64,000 nt of DNA from Lachnospiraceae bacterium MD308 (GCA_010206225.2 VIQU02000015.1:25595-89594); one strand, 5' to 3'. Shown: positions 54,367 through 63,010, counted from the stretch's first letter. Notes: generated by a model not told the origin, from the sequence alone. Numbers and translations are program-made.

Positions 54367-55239
54367 ATGGATTGGATTAGTAAATTAGAACGGAAATACG
54401 GCAGGTATGCAATACCGAACCTGATGACATATATTATTGTCCTATATGGAGCGGGATTTGTTTTGAATTTGATAAATCCGTACTTCTACAGCAGTTTCTT
54501 AAGTCTGGATGCCGAAGCGGTTCTGCATGGACAGGTTTGGCGGATAGTTACCTTTATCATAGATCCGCCGTCAGACAGTCTGATTTGGATCCTTTTTGCG
54601 CTGTCCCTCTATTATTTCATCGGAAGACAGCTTGAGATGACGTGGGGGGCGTTCCGTTTTAATCTGTACTTTTTTTCGGGTATGTTGTTCCATGTGATAG
54701 CGGCTCTTCTGGTATATCTGCTTACAGGTCTGTCCTTTCAGATGGGGACGCACTACCTTAATATGTCCCTGTTTTTTGTCTTTGCGGCGCTGTTCCCGGA
54801 TATGCAGTTCTATTTATATATGATTATTCCGGTGAAGGTGAAGTGGCTGGCACTGCTGGATGGGCTGTATTTTCTGTGGGCAGTGGTTCAGGCATTCCTT
54901 CCGGCATACGGAGGGAATCCGGTGTACGGTATCACATTTAAAGCCAATGCGCTGGCGGCGGTTGTGTCTATTTTAAATTTCCTGATCTTTTTCCTTGGCT
55001 CCAGAAATATGAAGCCTTATACACCGCAGCAGATCAGGCGCAAGCATGAGTTCAAGAAGAATGTAAGGCAGGCGAAGCGCCAGAGTAACACTTACGCGGG
55101 CGGGGCGAAACACAGATGCGCCGTATGCGGCCGGACAGAGCTTGAGCATCCGGAACTGGAATTCAGGTATTGCTCCAAGTGCAACGGTAATTATGAGTAC
55201 TGTCAGGATCACCTTTTTACACATACGCATGTAAAGTAA
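54367..55239 (+). CDS. Rhomboid-like membrane protein with C-terminal zinc ribbon
   Basis: 290 residues. Six membrane segments in the first 215 residues follow the rhomboid layout (WRIVTFIIDPPSDSLIWILF, seen in part; GRQLEMTWGAFRFNLYFFSG). The catalytic GxSG of rhomboid proteases is replaced by a segment reading GTHYLNMSLFF, so protease activity is doubtful. The cytosolic tail is basic, then a four- to six-Cys zinc-binding module: CAVCGRTELEHPELEFRYC, SKCNGNYEYC and a final HLFTHTH. It may be an inactive rhomboid (derlin-like) that binds proteins or nucleic acid; the function is unknown. Confidence 0.75.
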   Translation: MDWISKLERKYGRYAIPNLMTYIIVLYGAGFVLNLINPYFYSSFLSLDAEAVLHGQVWRIVTFIIDPPSDSLIWILFALSLYYFIGRQLEMTWGAFRFNLYFFSGMLFHVIAALLVYLLTGLSFQMGTHYLNMSLFFVFAALFPDMQFYLYMIIPVKVKWLALLDGLYFLWAVVQAFLPAYGGNPVYGITFKANALAAVVSILNFLIFFLGSRNMKPYTPQQIRRKHEFKKNVRQAKRQSNTYAGGAKHRCAVCGRTELEHPELEFRYCSKCNGNYEYCQDHLFTHTHVK

Positions 55240-55300
55240 CAGGTGGCAGCACCCACAATCTTTTTGGGAATTTTTTGTGCAGTCTGTCATGGAAAAACGA

Positions 55301-55329
55301 TTGCAAGTCATATCGATTACAAGTAAAAT
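55301..55329 (+). promoter_or_regulatory. Promoter of pyk
   Basis: TTGCAA (55301-55306) and TAAAAT (55324-55329) with 17-bp spacing, leaving a leader of about 95 nt. Confidence 0.65.
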
Positions 55330-55430
55330 ATGAATCAGAAGATTGTCTGAAAAAATGACGGTCAAACGCCTGCAGGCAGTCACATATCTCATTGTCTGCA
55401 GGAATAAGCGAAGGAGTGTGGTCAGGAAAA

Positions 55431-56867
55431 ATGAAAAAGACAAAAATTGTATGTACGATGGGACCGGGAACGAATGATCCGGGGATTGTAAGAAAGCTGA
55501 TTCAGGACGGCATGGATATTGCCAGATTTAACTTTTCTCACGGAACCCATGAGGAGCAGAAGGCGCGCATGGATATGATCAAAAGACTGCGTGAGGAAGA
55601 AAAGGTGCCGGTTGCAATTCTTCTGGATACGAAAGGACCTGAGATACGTACGGGCGTTTTGAAGGAAGGAAAGAAAGTGATTCTTGAGACGGGTGGGACA
55701 TTCACCCTTTCAACGAAAGAGATAGAGGGAGATCAGACGAAGGTATCCATTACCTATGCGGGACTGATCGACGATGTGCAGATTGGAAGCACGATTCTGA
55801 TCGACGATGGGCTGATTGGTCTTGAGGTCAAGGAAAAGACGGAGAACGAGATCATATGCAAGATTACCAACGGCGGTGAACTGGGCGAGAGAAAGGGCGT
55901 CAACGTGCCCAACGTACCAGTAAGGCTTCCGGCGATCACGGAAAAGGACAGGGAAGATATTAAGTTCGGCGTAGAGCAGGAGATTGATTTTATCGCTGCG
56001 TCTTTTGTGCGCAATGCGGAGTGTATCTTAGAGATCAAGGCATACTTAAGAGAACTTAAGGCGCCTTATATCCCGATCATTGCCAAGATTGAGAATGCAG
56101 AAGGCATTCAGAACATTGATGAGATCATTCGCTGTGCAGACGGGATCATGGTTGCCAGAGGAGATCTTGGCGTGGAGATTCCGGCGGAGGAAGTTCCTTA
56201 CCTCCAGAAAGTGCTGATCCAGAAATGCAACGATAACTTTAAACCGGTAATCACCGCGACGCAGATGCTTGATTCCATGATCCGCAATCCCCGTCCGACG
56301 AGAGCGGAAGTTACGGATGTCGCCAACGCGGTCTATGACGGAACCGATGCCGTGATGCTGTCGGGTGAGACGGCAAATGGGAAATATCCGGTAGAAGCGC
56401 TTCAGATGATGGTACATATTGTTGAGAGCACAGAGGAACATCTTGATTATGAGACGATTCTGCGCCAGTCGGAGGCACACCGCATGAAGAGTGCTTCAAG
56501 CGCCCTTGGCTTTGCTACGGTGTCTACCGCTATGAATTTAAAAGCAAAATGTATCATTGCGCCTTCCATGTCCGGGGCGACTGCGAGAGTGGTATCCAAG
56601 TTCAAGCCAAAGACGGAGATCATCGGCGTCAGTCCAGACGCGGCATCTCTACGGAGAATGCAGATTTACTGGGGCGTGCGCCCGATGAAATCCATCGAAG
56701 TACACACGACGGAAGACATCTGCAGCAGCGCCATTGAGCTTGTGTGCGCAAAGCAGATCGCAGAGACCGGCGACGTCGTGATCCTGACCGCCGGAATCCC
56801 GTCGCCGGTAGTAGGCGGCCGTCAGGCCGGAGTCAGCAACATGATGCGGATCGCGATTGTGGACTAA
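55431..56867 (+). CDS. pyk: Pyruvate kinase
   Basis: 478 residues from the ATG at 55431 (GAAGGAGTG upstream; an in-frame extension to 55392 is unlikely). Makes pyruvate and ATP from phosphoenolpyruvate. Start KTKIVCTMGPGTNDPG, RFNFSHGTHEEQ, LDTKGPEIRTG, the catalytic Lys region PIIAKIENAEGIQNIDEI, ARGDLGVEIPAEEVP, ATQMLDSMIRNPRPTRAEV and MLSGETANGKYPVEAL. The C-terminal allosteric domain is present, but the PEP-utiliser extension of Bacillus enzymes is not. It stands alone, away from the gap cluster. Confidence 0.97.
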   Translation: MKKTKIVCTMGPGTNDPGIVRKLIQDGMDIARFNFSHGTHEEQKARMDMIKRLREEEKVPVAILLDTKGPEIRTGVLKEGKKVILETGGTFTLSTKEIEGDQTKVSITYAGLIDDVQIGSTILIDDGLIGLEVKEKTENEIICKITNGGELGERKGVNVPNVPVRLPAITEKDREDIKFGVEQEIDFIAASFVRNAECILEIKAYLRELKAPYIPIIAKIENAEGIQNIDEIIRCADGIMVARGDLGVEIPAEEVPYLQKVLIQKCNDNFKPVITATQMLDSMIRNPRPTRAEVTDVANAVYDGTDAVMLSGETANGKYPVEALQMMVHIVESTEEHLDYETILRQSEAHRMKSASSALGFATVSTAMNLKAKCIIAPSMSGATARVVSKFKPKTEIIGVSPDAASLRRMQIYWGVRPMKSIEVHTTEDICSSAIELVCAKQIAETGDVVILTAGIPSPVVGGRQAGVSNMMRIAIVD

Positions 56868-56913
56868 ATACTGCGGATCGCATTTTAGAGATAAATCTCT
56901 GAGATAGTTATAG

Positions 56914-56960
56914 AAACACCTGCATGAAAATCATAAAATATTTTCATGCAGGTGTTTTGT
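56914..56960. terminator. Bidirectional terminator after pyk
   Basis: An 18-bp perfect stem: AAACACCTGCATGAAAAT (56914-56931) pairs with its complement at 56940-56957; A and T runs on both edges. It serves pyk and the convergent small membrane protein gene. Confidence 0.92.
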
Positions 56961-56970
56961 ATATATGCAG

Positions 56971-57405
56971 TTAAAGCTCTTCTAACTGCATTTGCTTTAA
57001 CTCGGAATTTAACGAACATTTTCTGCGCTGGCTCCAGTAGATGATCAGTAAAATTATTGTTCCGATATTACCAGTTATAACCGTGATAATAAAAGAATTT
57101 ATCATCATTTCATGATCCATTTCGATCTTATTCACAGCGATATCTGGCACTGGTATTTCTTCTTGTGCAGTCTCATCGCTTTCAGCATCCTGAGAAATAA
57201 CGGTATCAGTGGAAAAATCCTCAGAAATTTCAAAGCTTACTGGGGTAAAGAGAACATACCAGCAAAGTACAGTACAAAACGAAATAATGGGCAAAATCAA
57301 CCCGTAAAGAGGATTTTTCTTTTTGGATAAGTATATTTGAAACTTTACGGTTGTAAATACTATGATACCAAATAAAAAAAGTAATACGATTTCTTTAAAA
57401 CTCAT
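56971..57405 (-). CDS. Small membrane protein of unknown function
   Basis: 144 residues, not recognised. Three membrane segments: IVLLFLFGIIVFTTVKF near the start, YGLILPIISFCTVLCWYVLF near 35-55 and INSFIITVITGNIGTIILLI near 105-125. The stretch between the second and third is acidic (DAESDETAQEEIPVPD) and probably outside. Its ATG directly follows the stop of the DUF2089 gene, so the two are coupled. The pairing of a DUF2089 regulator and a small membrane protein suggests a membrane-controlled regulator (inference). Confidence 0.75.
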   Translation of the reverse strand: MSFKEIVLLFLFGIIVFTTVKFQIYLSKKKNPLYGLILPIISFCTVLCWYVLFTPVSFEISEDFSTDTVISQDAESDETAQEEIPVPDIAVNKIEMDHEMMINSFIITVITGNIGTIILLIIYWSQRRKCSLNSELKQMQLEEL

Positions 57406-57705
57406 CTAGTCATCTCCTTTAAGCTTTTTATATTCAGAAATCAAGACTTTTGCGGCATCGAATTCTATTTGTTCATCGATGACCATCCGCTTGATCAATG
57501 AAACATATGAATCTTCAGTATTTGTATCTGTTAACTTTATTTTCTCAATCAGTCGGTTTAAACGTACCCGGACAGTTGGATAGGTTACGTGATATTCTTT
57601 TGCAATTTCTTTTAATGATCCGGAGGCAAGTAAAAAACGCTTCATAAAAATCATGTCTTCTTCTGTTAAATCACGCATCCATTTTGGTAAAGAATAGATT
57701 GACAT
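57406..57705 (-). CDS. DUF2089-family helix-turn-helix protein
   Basis: 99 residues from the ATG at 57705; an in-frame ATG at 57717 lies too close to the GGAAG ribosome site. Signature of DUF2089 proteins: LPKWMRDLTEEDMIFMKRFL, ASGSLKEIAKEYHVTYPTVRVRLNRLI (in parts SLKEIAKEY and TYPTVRVRLN), a sigma-like helix-turn-helix, then LISEYKKLKGDD. Probably a DNA-binding regulator. It is divergent from the interrupted secreted-protein gene 190 nt away, which it may control. Confidence 0.8.
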   Translation of the reverse strand: MSIYSLPKWMRDLTEEDMIFMKRFLLASGSLKEIAKEYHVTYPTVRVRLNRLIEKIKLTDTNTEDSYVSLIKRMVIDEQIEFDAAKVLISEYKKLKGDD

Positions 57706-57717
57706 ACATACATGCAC

Positions 57718-57893
57718 TTCCTTTTTAGAAAGTATAACACATTATTATAAAGTTATCAATAATTATATTGAAAAACAAAAAAACTTTAATAAAATTAAAT
57801 AAAAAATCAATTTTATTAAAATAATTATATTGGCATAAAATATTATTTGATATATATTAATAATAAATAAAAACACGACTAGGAGGTAAAGAC
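57718..57893. other. Very AT-rich divergent intergenic region
   Basis: About 175 nt, markedly more AT-rich than the surrounding chromosome, with many TTTTATTAAAAT-like palindromic stretches. It must carry the promoters for the DUF2089 and secreted-protein genes; individual boxes cannot be chosen with confidence in such sequence. Confidence 0.5.
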
Positions 57894-58091
57894 ATGAAAA
57901 GTATCTACAAAAAAGTTTTAAAAAGAGTTTTGGTTGGTGCATTAATTTTATGTACAGTATTCTCAAGTTCGGTATATGCAGCTCCGCTAGAAAAAGTTGC
58001 ATAAAATGAATATAAGAAAAAGATAGGACGGATTGCCGATGAATTTCAAGTAAGTGAAAAAGAAGTAGAAAATTTAGGGGAAAATTATATA
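57894..58091 (+). pseudogene. 5' part of a secreted-protein gene, broken by a stop codon and a mobile element
   Basis: A perfect AGGAGGT precedes the ATG at 57894. The frame encodes a signal peptide (KKVLKRVLVGALILCTVF, then SSSVYAAPLEKVA), stops at a TAA at 58002-58004 after 36 codons, and continues in the same frame as NEYKKKIGRIADEFQVSEKE, VENLGENYI up to about 58091. One change (CAA to TAA) would explain the stop. After that, element sequence begins. The missing 3' part lies at 63143-63688. Alternatively the 36-residue product may be a real small secreted peptide. Confidence 0.65.
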
Positions 58092-58222
58092 TGTCTTTTT
58101 GACTATCTTTTTATATCTTCTCAAATGTCCGCAAAGCCTTATTTTATGGGCTCTACGGGCATTTTGCATTTGCGGTAAACCTCATATATCTAGGTCTATC
58201 TTCTTATATTTTCTCTATCAAA

Positions 58223-58246
58223 CGTGGTTAAAATCGTGGTAAATAC
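58223..58246. repeat. Left-end integrase-arm direct repeats
   Basis: CGTGGTTAAAAT (58223-58234) followed by CGTGGTAAATAC (58235-58246). The same core pair occurs at the other end of the element (63082-63103), in the same orientation, like the DR2 sites bound by the N-terminal domain of Tn916 integrase. Confidence 0.7.
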
Positions 58247-58248
58247 TT

Positions 58249-59442
58249 CTATGCGATTAGACGCTGAACCTCTGATTTTGCGGTATCTATGGACGCATGA
58301 GCGTACCAGTTCATTGTGATACTGATGTTTGAATGCCCCATGATATACTGTAAATCTTTCGGGTTCATGTTCCTGCCTGCCAATCTCGTGCAGAACGTAT
58401 GGCGTAGCGTATGCGGTGTGATATGTGGCAGGGGATTGTCCTCGTGGTGTTTGTTGTATTTCTTTACCATACGGACAAATAAGGCGTTGTAATCAATCGC
58501 CACTTTGGGATTGCCTTTCGGATTGATGAACAGAAAATCTTTGTATCCGTCTATCTCTATCAGTTTCCCTTTTGTGCGTTTCCTTATGACCCGTTGAAAT
58601 GCCTGTATCGTTTCTCTGCTTAATGGAACTTGCCTTATTCCGTTCTTTGTCTTAGGCGTTTCAATATAATAGCCCTGTTCCTTGCTTTTTAATAACTGGT
58701 GGTCGATAACCACAACCTCATTCTTGAAATCAATATCGGCTACTGTCAGTCCGCACAATTCCGAGATACGAAGTCCAGTCTTTAACAGTATCAGCACATC
58801 ATCATAATACTTGTGATACACGTTGTCCGTTTTGATGAATGACAGTAAGGCTTGTTCCTGTTCCTCTGTCAATGCGACTTTCTCTTTCGTATCATTTTCT
58901 AGGACTTCACTCAGCTTGAAATCAAAAGGGTTCTTCCTCACACAATCGTCCTGTATGGCGATATAGAATGACGCTTTTAACGAGCGTTTATGGTTGTTAA
59001 TGGTATTGTAGGAAAAGCCCTTTTCTTTCATGCGTAACGCCCATTCCTTAGCGTCAGAGGGTTTTATCGTATCAATGCTCCTAGCACCCAGCTTGTCCTC
59101 TTTCAATAACCGCATGAGCTGTTCCCGTTGTTTCTGTGTGCTTTTCTTCACGTTTGCCCTCTGTGCGTTCTGTTTGGCGTAGAGCTGGCAAAGCGTCATT
59201 TTCTTGCCTGTGCTGTCGATACCGTCCTCCATATCCCGTCTTATCTGCTGTTCCAGTTCTCGGAGCGAGGGTTTTTCCCGTTTTCCCTTTGGTGTCGGGT
59301 CTGTGGGTGTCAATCTCCAGGCATACACATATTTTGTGTTTCCAAATGCGTCCACATATTTATATAAGTATTTCCCGTCTGTTCGTTGGCTCTCTCCAGT
59401 ATGCAGGATACGTCCTTTGCTATCCCGTCTTTTTTCTTTCAT
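58249..59442 (-). CDS. int: Tn916-type tyrosine recombinase (integrase)
   Basis: 397 residues, close to the 405 of Tn916 Int, to which it is plainly related: EKRRDSKGRILHTGESQR at the start, KKMTLCQLYAKQNAQR, SIKPSDAKEWALRM-like TIKPSDAKEWALRM, RSLKASFYIAIQDDCVRKNP. Catalytic residues: Arg in LKTGLRISELCGL, His-x-x-Arg in TPHTLRHTFCT, His in IMGHSNISITMNWY and the Tyr in NWYAHAS. It excises and inserts the element. The gene ends next to the left-end repeats, as in Tn916. Confidence 0.95.
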   Translation of the reverse strand: MKEKRRDSKGRILHTGESQRTDGKYLYKYVDAFGNTKYVYAWRLTPTDPTPKGKREKPSLRELEQQIRRDMEDGIDSTGKKMTLCQLYAKQNAQRANVKKSTQKQREQLMRLLKEDKLGARSIDTIKPSDAKEWALRMKEKGFSYNTINNHKRSLKASFYIAIQDDCVRKNPFDFKLSEVLENDTKEKVALTEEQEQALLSFIKTDNVYHKYYDDVLILLKTGLRISELCGLTVADIDFKNEVVVIDHQLLKSKEQGYYIETPKTKNGIRQVPLSRETIQAFQRVIRKRTKGKLIEIDGYKDFLFINPKGNPKVAIDYNALFVRMVKKYNKHHEDNPLPHITPHTLRHTFCTRLAGRNMNPKDLQYIMGHSNISITMNWYAHASIDTAKSEVQRLIA

Positions 59443-59520
59443 GGTGTCTGCTCCTTTCCCTGTTGGAAAGAGCCTTGATATGACTTGTGCTCATCATAAC
59501 ACATACAAGGCTCATTTGCA

Positions 59521-59724
59521 TTAGATTGCGTCCAGTTTGTCAATAACTTGTTCAAACTGTCGGCGTTTAATCTGTATGCGGTTGCCGTTCATAATGAGCC
59601 AGCCAGCGTCCTTGTTTTCCTCTGCCAAGCGTCTTAACTTGTTTTCTCCGATACGGAAATACTTTGACGCTTCTTCAATGGTAAGGGTGTATTTTTCCCA
59701 TACAGGAATATCGTTGCTGTTCAT
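59521..59724 (-). CDS. xis: Tn916-type excisionase
   Basis: 67 residues, the same length as Tn916 Xis. The winged-helix DNA-binding core reads [20 protein letters not shown], then [18 protein letters not shown]. It helps Int excise the element. It lies 78 nt upstream of int and its ATG overlaps the last base of the Rep-like gene, giving the order rep, xis, int. Confidence 0.93.
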   Translation of the reverse strand: MNSNDIPVWEKYTLTIEEASKYFRIGENKLRRLAEENKDAGWLIMNGNRIQIKRRQFEQVIDKLDAI

Positions 59725-60887
59725 CAGATACCCCCTTTCCCATGTTTCGTGTCATACTGGATATAGGGGATAAGGTCGGTGCGGTCAATCCTCTGTAAAT
59801 GAGCAGTTAGTTTACTGGAAAGGGAGTTGCTGTATCTTGCCTTATCCAGCATAGTTCCCACTTTTTCCAGTCCACCTAATGCGTCATGTTCTTCCAAGAA
59901 GTAAAAACTTTTGACCGCTGAAATCACGCCACCCTCTGTGAGCCATTGCTGTGTTTCTTCAAGGGAATTATGTGGTTTGGGTACTTGCAGTTTCAAGACT
60001 TCCACAGCCCCTAAAAAGCGTTCCCAAAACCGACACGTTTTCCATCTGCTCTTATTGCTTTCATTTCTGTTTGGCACGACAAAGCGCAGGTTGTTTGCCA
60101 GCAGTCCGAAAGCCAGTTCCCCAAGTTCCAGCGGTCTGTCCTTGAATGTCATGGCAAAGGCATGAGCCTTTTCGTCACGCAGTTGCATTTCTGTCCGTTT
60201 CCAGCTCCCCACTTCATCAAGCGACTTATTATACTTGGAACAGACTTCCTTATCCTTGTCATAAAAGCGGTAGGACAATCCCGATTTTCCAGCTCCGATA
60301 TAGACAGTCTTTGCGGTGTCGAAATCATCAAACTTGCTTTCGTCAAACTTATAGCCCTCACTGTTTGAGATAAATTCCTCTTTTTCGCATTTCTTCTTTA
60401 TCTGCTCAATGGTAAAGAATGGATTTTCGTTCTTATCGTCAATGGCAATATCAAGTCTTGTGAAATGGAAGTTATCCAGTCCATATCTTCGCTCACAGCG
60501 TCCGAACATATCTCCAAAGGTCAAGCCCTTATCTTCAAGGATACGGTAAATATCATCACAGCCTTTTCCTGTCATGACGAGATAACAGCCAAGTCCCTGT
60601 GGGTTGTCCTCTGTCTTTTTTGCGTCCCCCGATACATAAATATCCCCAATCTCCCAGCGTGTCTGATAGGTCTTGAATTTTACGGTTGCTGGATAGACAT
60701 TGAAAATATCAGTCGGTAAACCTAAAATGTGCATGATAACATCTTCTGCTGTTGTAGTTTCAAATACAATGCTGATGTAATCAATCTTAACGGATAAATT
60801 TTCGTGTGTAGTTATAGTGCATTTCTCCTTTCGTACTTCCCGATTTTTTTGCGGGGTATAAATTGCATTTTTTCCTTTATTTATCAC
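59724..60887 (-). CDS. Rep_trans/MobT-like replication-initiation or relaxase protein
   Basis: Up to 387 residues. The Rep_trans pattern is seen ([87 protein letters not shown]), as in Tn916 Orf20/MobT and pT181-type Rep proteins that nick an origin. The start is uncertain: GTG at 60887 has no good ribosome site, while the strong AAAGGAG near 60830 serves an 11-codon frame in another phase. The inverted-repeat cluster upstream (60917-61035) is the likely nicking region. Confidence 0.82.
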   Translation of the reverse strand: MINKGKNAIYTPQKNREVRKEKCTITTHENLSVKIDYISIVFETTTAEDVIMHILGLPTDIFNVYPATVKFKTYQTRWEIGDIYVSGDAKKTEDNPQGLGCYLVMTGKGCDDIYRILEDKGLTFGDMFGRCERRYGLDNFHFTRLDIAIDDKNENPFFTIEQIKKKCEKEEFISNSEGYKFDESKFDDFDTAKTVYIGAGKSGLSYRFYDKDKEVCSKYNKSLDEVGSWKRTEMQLRDEKAHAFAMTFKDRPLELGELAFGLLANNLRFVVPNRNESNKSRWKTCRFWERFLGAVEVLKLQVPKPHNSLEETQQWLTEGGVISAVKSFYFLEEHDALGGLEKVGTMLDKARYSNSLSSKLTAHLQRIDRTDLIPYIQYDTKHGKGGI

Positions 60888-61179
60888 AGTTTCTAGGTAC
60901 TATGACATGTATACGCAGGGCGGTGTTACATATACGCCCTCTGCGAACGCCGAAAGGCGTTCCCTTTCCAAAAGGAACTGTCTGTCCGCTCCACGTCTGG
61001 GGGACGTGTCCCGTCCAGCCAGCCCCTTTTGGAAACCATGATTTTCGGTCTGATAGTCCATGCCTGTTCATGCTGTCAAAGCGAAAACAACTCATCTATA
61101 TGCTTACTCAAGTGTGTGATTGACCCTAGCGTGCTTAATCACTTCATTTGATACGATAATAACGCCAGCAGGATTACTT
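60888..61179. other. Origin-like (oriT/dso candidate) region with four inverted repeats
   Basis: No gene. Four hairpins lie within 120 nt: AGGGCG/CGCCCT (60917-60940), GAACGCC/GGCGTTC with a GAAA loop (60945-60962), CACGTC/GACGTG (60992-61008) nested inside an 11-bp pair TTTCCAAAAGG/CCTTTTGGAAA (60965-60975 and 61025-61035). GC-rich compared with the rest of the element. In Tn916 the transfer origin lies directly upstream of the MobT gene, the same place as here. Confidence 0.6.
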
Positions 61180-61199
61180 GTCAAGAAGTTTTTCTTGAC
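61180..61199. promoter_or_regulatory. Candidate operator of the XRE regulator
   Basis: GTCAAGAA (61180-61187) and TTCTTGAC (61192-61199) form an 8-bp perfect inverted repeat that covers the -35 box, a common position for XRE-type autorepression. Confidence 0.6.
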
Positions 61200-61223
61200 T
61201 TTTCAAAATAAAATAAGTATGAT
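61195..61223 (+). promoter_or_regulatory. Promoter of the XRE regulator gene
   Basis: TTGACT (61195-61200) and TATGAT (61218-61223), 17-bp spacing. Confidence 0.7.
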
Positions 61224-61273
61224 AGGCTTATAAACAGAAAGAAAAGCAACGAAAGGAGCGGTTATACTAAGTT

Positions 61274-61909
61274 ATGGAGGGTTATATAAAGAAAATGATT
61301 TTCTTAGGAGAGAACATACAGACCATAAGAAAACACAGGAAAATGAAACAGCAGGAGCTTGCGGACAAAATCGGTATCAATATGCAGAGCCTTTCCAAGA
61401 TTGAAAGAGGGGTAAACTATCCTACCTTTGATACGCTGGAAAAGATAATGGACGTGCTGGGAGTAACGCCCAATGAATTATTGTCGGGAAAATGGAAGTA
61501 TGTTAATCAAGCCGAAAAGGAAGTCTGCCAGTTTTTAAGGACGGAAGAACGCCTAAATGCAGAGTTGAAACATGGACACTATGATAACTTCTTTGACAGC
61601 GAAGAAGAATGGCTGGAGTATGAGCTGGAACAGTTGCGGAAATACATCACAGACTATATCAACGGAACGGAGATACAAGCGTCCGACCTTTACCCTATCA
61701 AGGAATTTATCCAGCACTTGAAATTTCAGAAAATATTAAACCGCTATGATGATTTATACAGCATGGATATGTTTGGGGAAAGCACAGACGGACACAAGTA
61801 CGGTACGCCTTATCAGGTTGTAAAAATGATAAACCCCAATTCAAAAGAAGATATGGAACTGTTACGGGAAGTATTAAGGAATAATCATTTTGATAATGAG
61901 GACGAGTAG
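61274..61909 (+). CDS. XRE-family transcriptional regulator
   Basis: 211 residues (an in-frame ATG at 61295 is an alternative start). The N-terminal Cro/CI helix-turn-helix is classic: LGENIQTIRKHRKMKQQELA, DKIGINMQSLSKIERGVNYP and TFDTLEKIMDVLGVTPNELL. The remaining 140 residues are acidic and helical with no recognised domain (EEEWLEYELEQLRKYITDY). It probably represses its own promoter and may control element excision or transfer, as ImmR-like regulators do (inference). Confidence 0.85.
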   Translation: MEGYIKKMIFLGENIQTIRKHRKMKQQELADKIGINMQSLSKIERGVNYPTFDTLEKIMDVLGVTPNELLSGKWKYVNQAEKEVCQFLRTEERLNAELKHGHYDNFFDSEEEWLEYELEQLRKYITDYINGTEIQASDLYPIKEFIQHLKFQKILNRYDDLYSMDMFGESTDGHKYGTPYQVVKMINPNSKEDMELLREVLRNNHFDNEDE

Positions 61910-62074
61910 CCTTTTTTCTTTTCTGTGTTGGGTAATCAAGAGGAAGAAAGAAGTGTGCATTTTCAAGGCAGAAAAATATCAAAGGGTATGCTGATTTTTG
62001 TTGTGGCGGATATATGGAACTGTTATAATATGGATATGAAGAAAGCGAATTGGAATTTGTGGAGGAAAGATAAA

Positions 62075-62755
62075 ATGGATAGACCTATTACAACATTGTT
62101 TATGCTAATGTCTGTTGATGGGAAAATAAGTACTGGTGCAACAGATGATTTGGATGTAGATAAGGATTTTCCTAAAATTAAAGGCGTTAATGAGGGATTA
62201 CACCAATATTACGAAATAGAGCAGACAACAGATTTGTGGTCTTTCAACTCGGGTAGAGTGCAAGAAAAAATGGGAGTAAATAAAAAGAAAATACCAAGGA
62301 AAACACCGGTTTCCTTTGTTGTAATTGATAATAAACATTTGAATGAAAATGGTATTCGCTATTTTTGTGCTTTATCAAAAGAGTTTGTGCTGATTACGAC
62401 GAATACAAGACATCCTGCCTTTAACGTAGAGGATGAAAATCTTCATATCATATACCAAAATGAATTATCCTTAAAAGATGCACTTATAAAACTTAAATCG
62501 GAATATGGTTGTGAGAGAATAACAATCCAGACTGGAGGAACATTGAATAACTTATTTCTTCGTGAAAAGCTGTTTGATTATGTAGATATTATTATTGCAC
62601 CTGTTTTGATTGGCGGCAAGGATACTTCTACTCTAATTGATGGAAAGTCTTTGACAGAAGAATGCGAATTATCAAAATTGGGTGTTGTGAAGTTGCAAGA
62701 ATGTGTAGTTTTGGAGAACTCGTATCTTAGATTACGCTATGAGGTGATTCATTGA
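62075..62755 (+). CDS. RibD-C/dihydrofolate-reductase-fold oxidoreductase
   Basis: 226 residues from the ATG at 62075 (GGAGGA at 62061); the frame is open to 61925 without a better start. RibD C-terminal type signature: RPITTLFMLMSVDGKIST at the start, then a nucleotide-binding stretch ITIQTGGTLNNLFLREKLFD, IIIAPVLIGGKDTSTLIDG and LKLGVVKLQ-like SKLGVVKLQE. Such NADPH-dependent reductases act on pyrimidines of riboflavin synthesis or related pterins; stand-alone copies on mobile elements have unknown roles. Lower GC than the chromosome. Confidence 0.78.
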   Translation: MDRPITTLFMLMSVDGKISTGATDDLDVDKDFPKIKGVNEGLHQYYEIEQTTDLWSFNSGRVQEKMGVNKKKIPRKTPVSFVVIDNKHLNENGIRYFCALSKEFVLITTNTRHPAFNVEDENLHIIYQNELSLKDALIKLKSEYGCERITIQTGGTLNNLFLREKLFDYVDIIIAPVLIGGKDTSTLIDGKSLTEECELSKLGVVKLQECVVLENSYLRLRYEVIH

Positions 62756-62809
62756 CAAATCCCAGTTTATATAACTGGGATAGATTTGCAGTTGTGGAGG
62801 TGGTTGATT

Positions 62810-62953
62810 ATGGAATATACTAAAAAGAAAAATTGGATAATAGCAATCGCTGTTGCTATCGTTTATTTAACAATAAGTATTCTCTTTGATTTGTGGTTTT
62901 TTTCTTGGATTATATGGGTTGCCTATGCAATTTATAGATTTATCGTGAAATAG
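62810..62953 (+). CDS. 47-residue membrane protein
   Basis: A short frame with a strong ribosome site (GGAGGTGG, 62796-62803). The product starts MEYTKKKNWIIAIAVAIVYL and continues with a second hydrophobic stretch, WFFSWIIWVAYAIYRFIV, giving two membrane helices with a basic N-terminus. Not recognised. It lies between the RibD-type gene and the element's terminator. A small hairpin precedes it (TCCCAGTT at 62760-62767 with AACTGGGA at 62773-62780). Confidence 0.6.
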   Translation: MEYTKKKNWIIAIAVAIVYLTISILFDLWFFSWIIWVAYAIYRFIVK

Positions 62954-63010
62954 ATAAATCCAAGCTGTTCAGAAGTACAAATCTCAGTTTGACAATTTCA
63001 TATCCGTACA

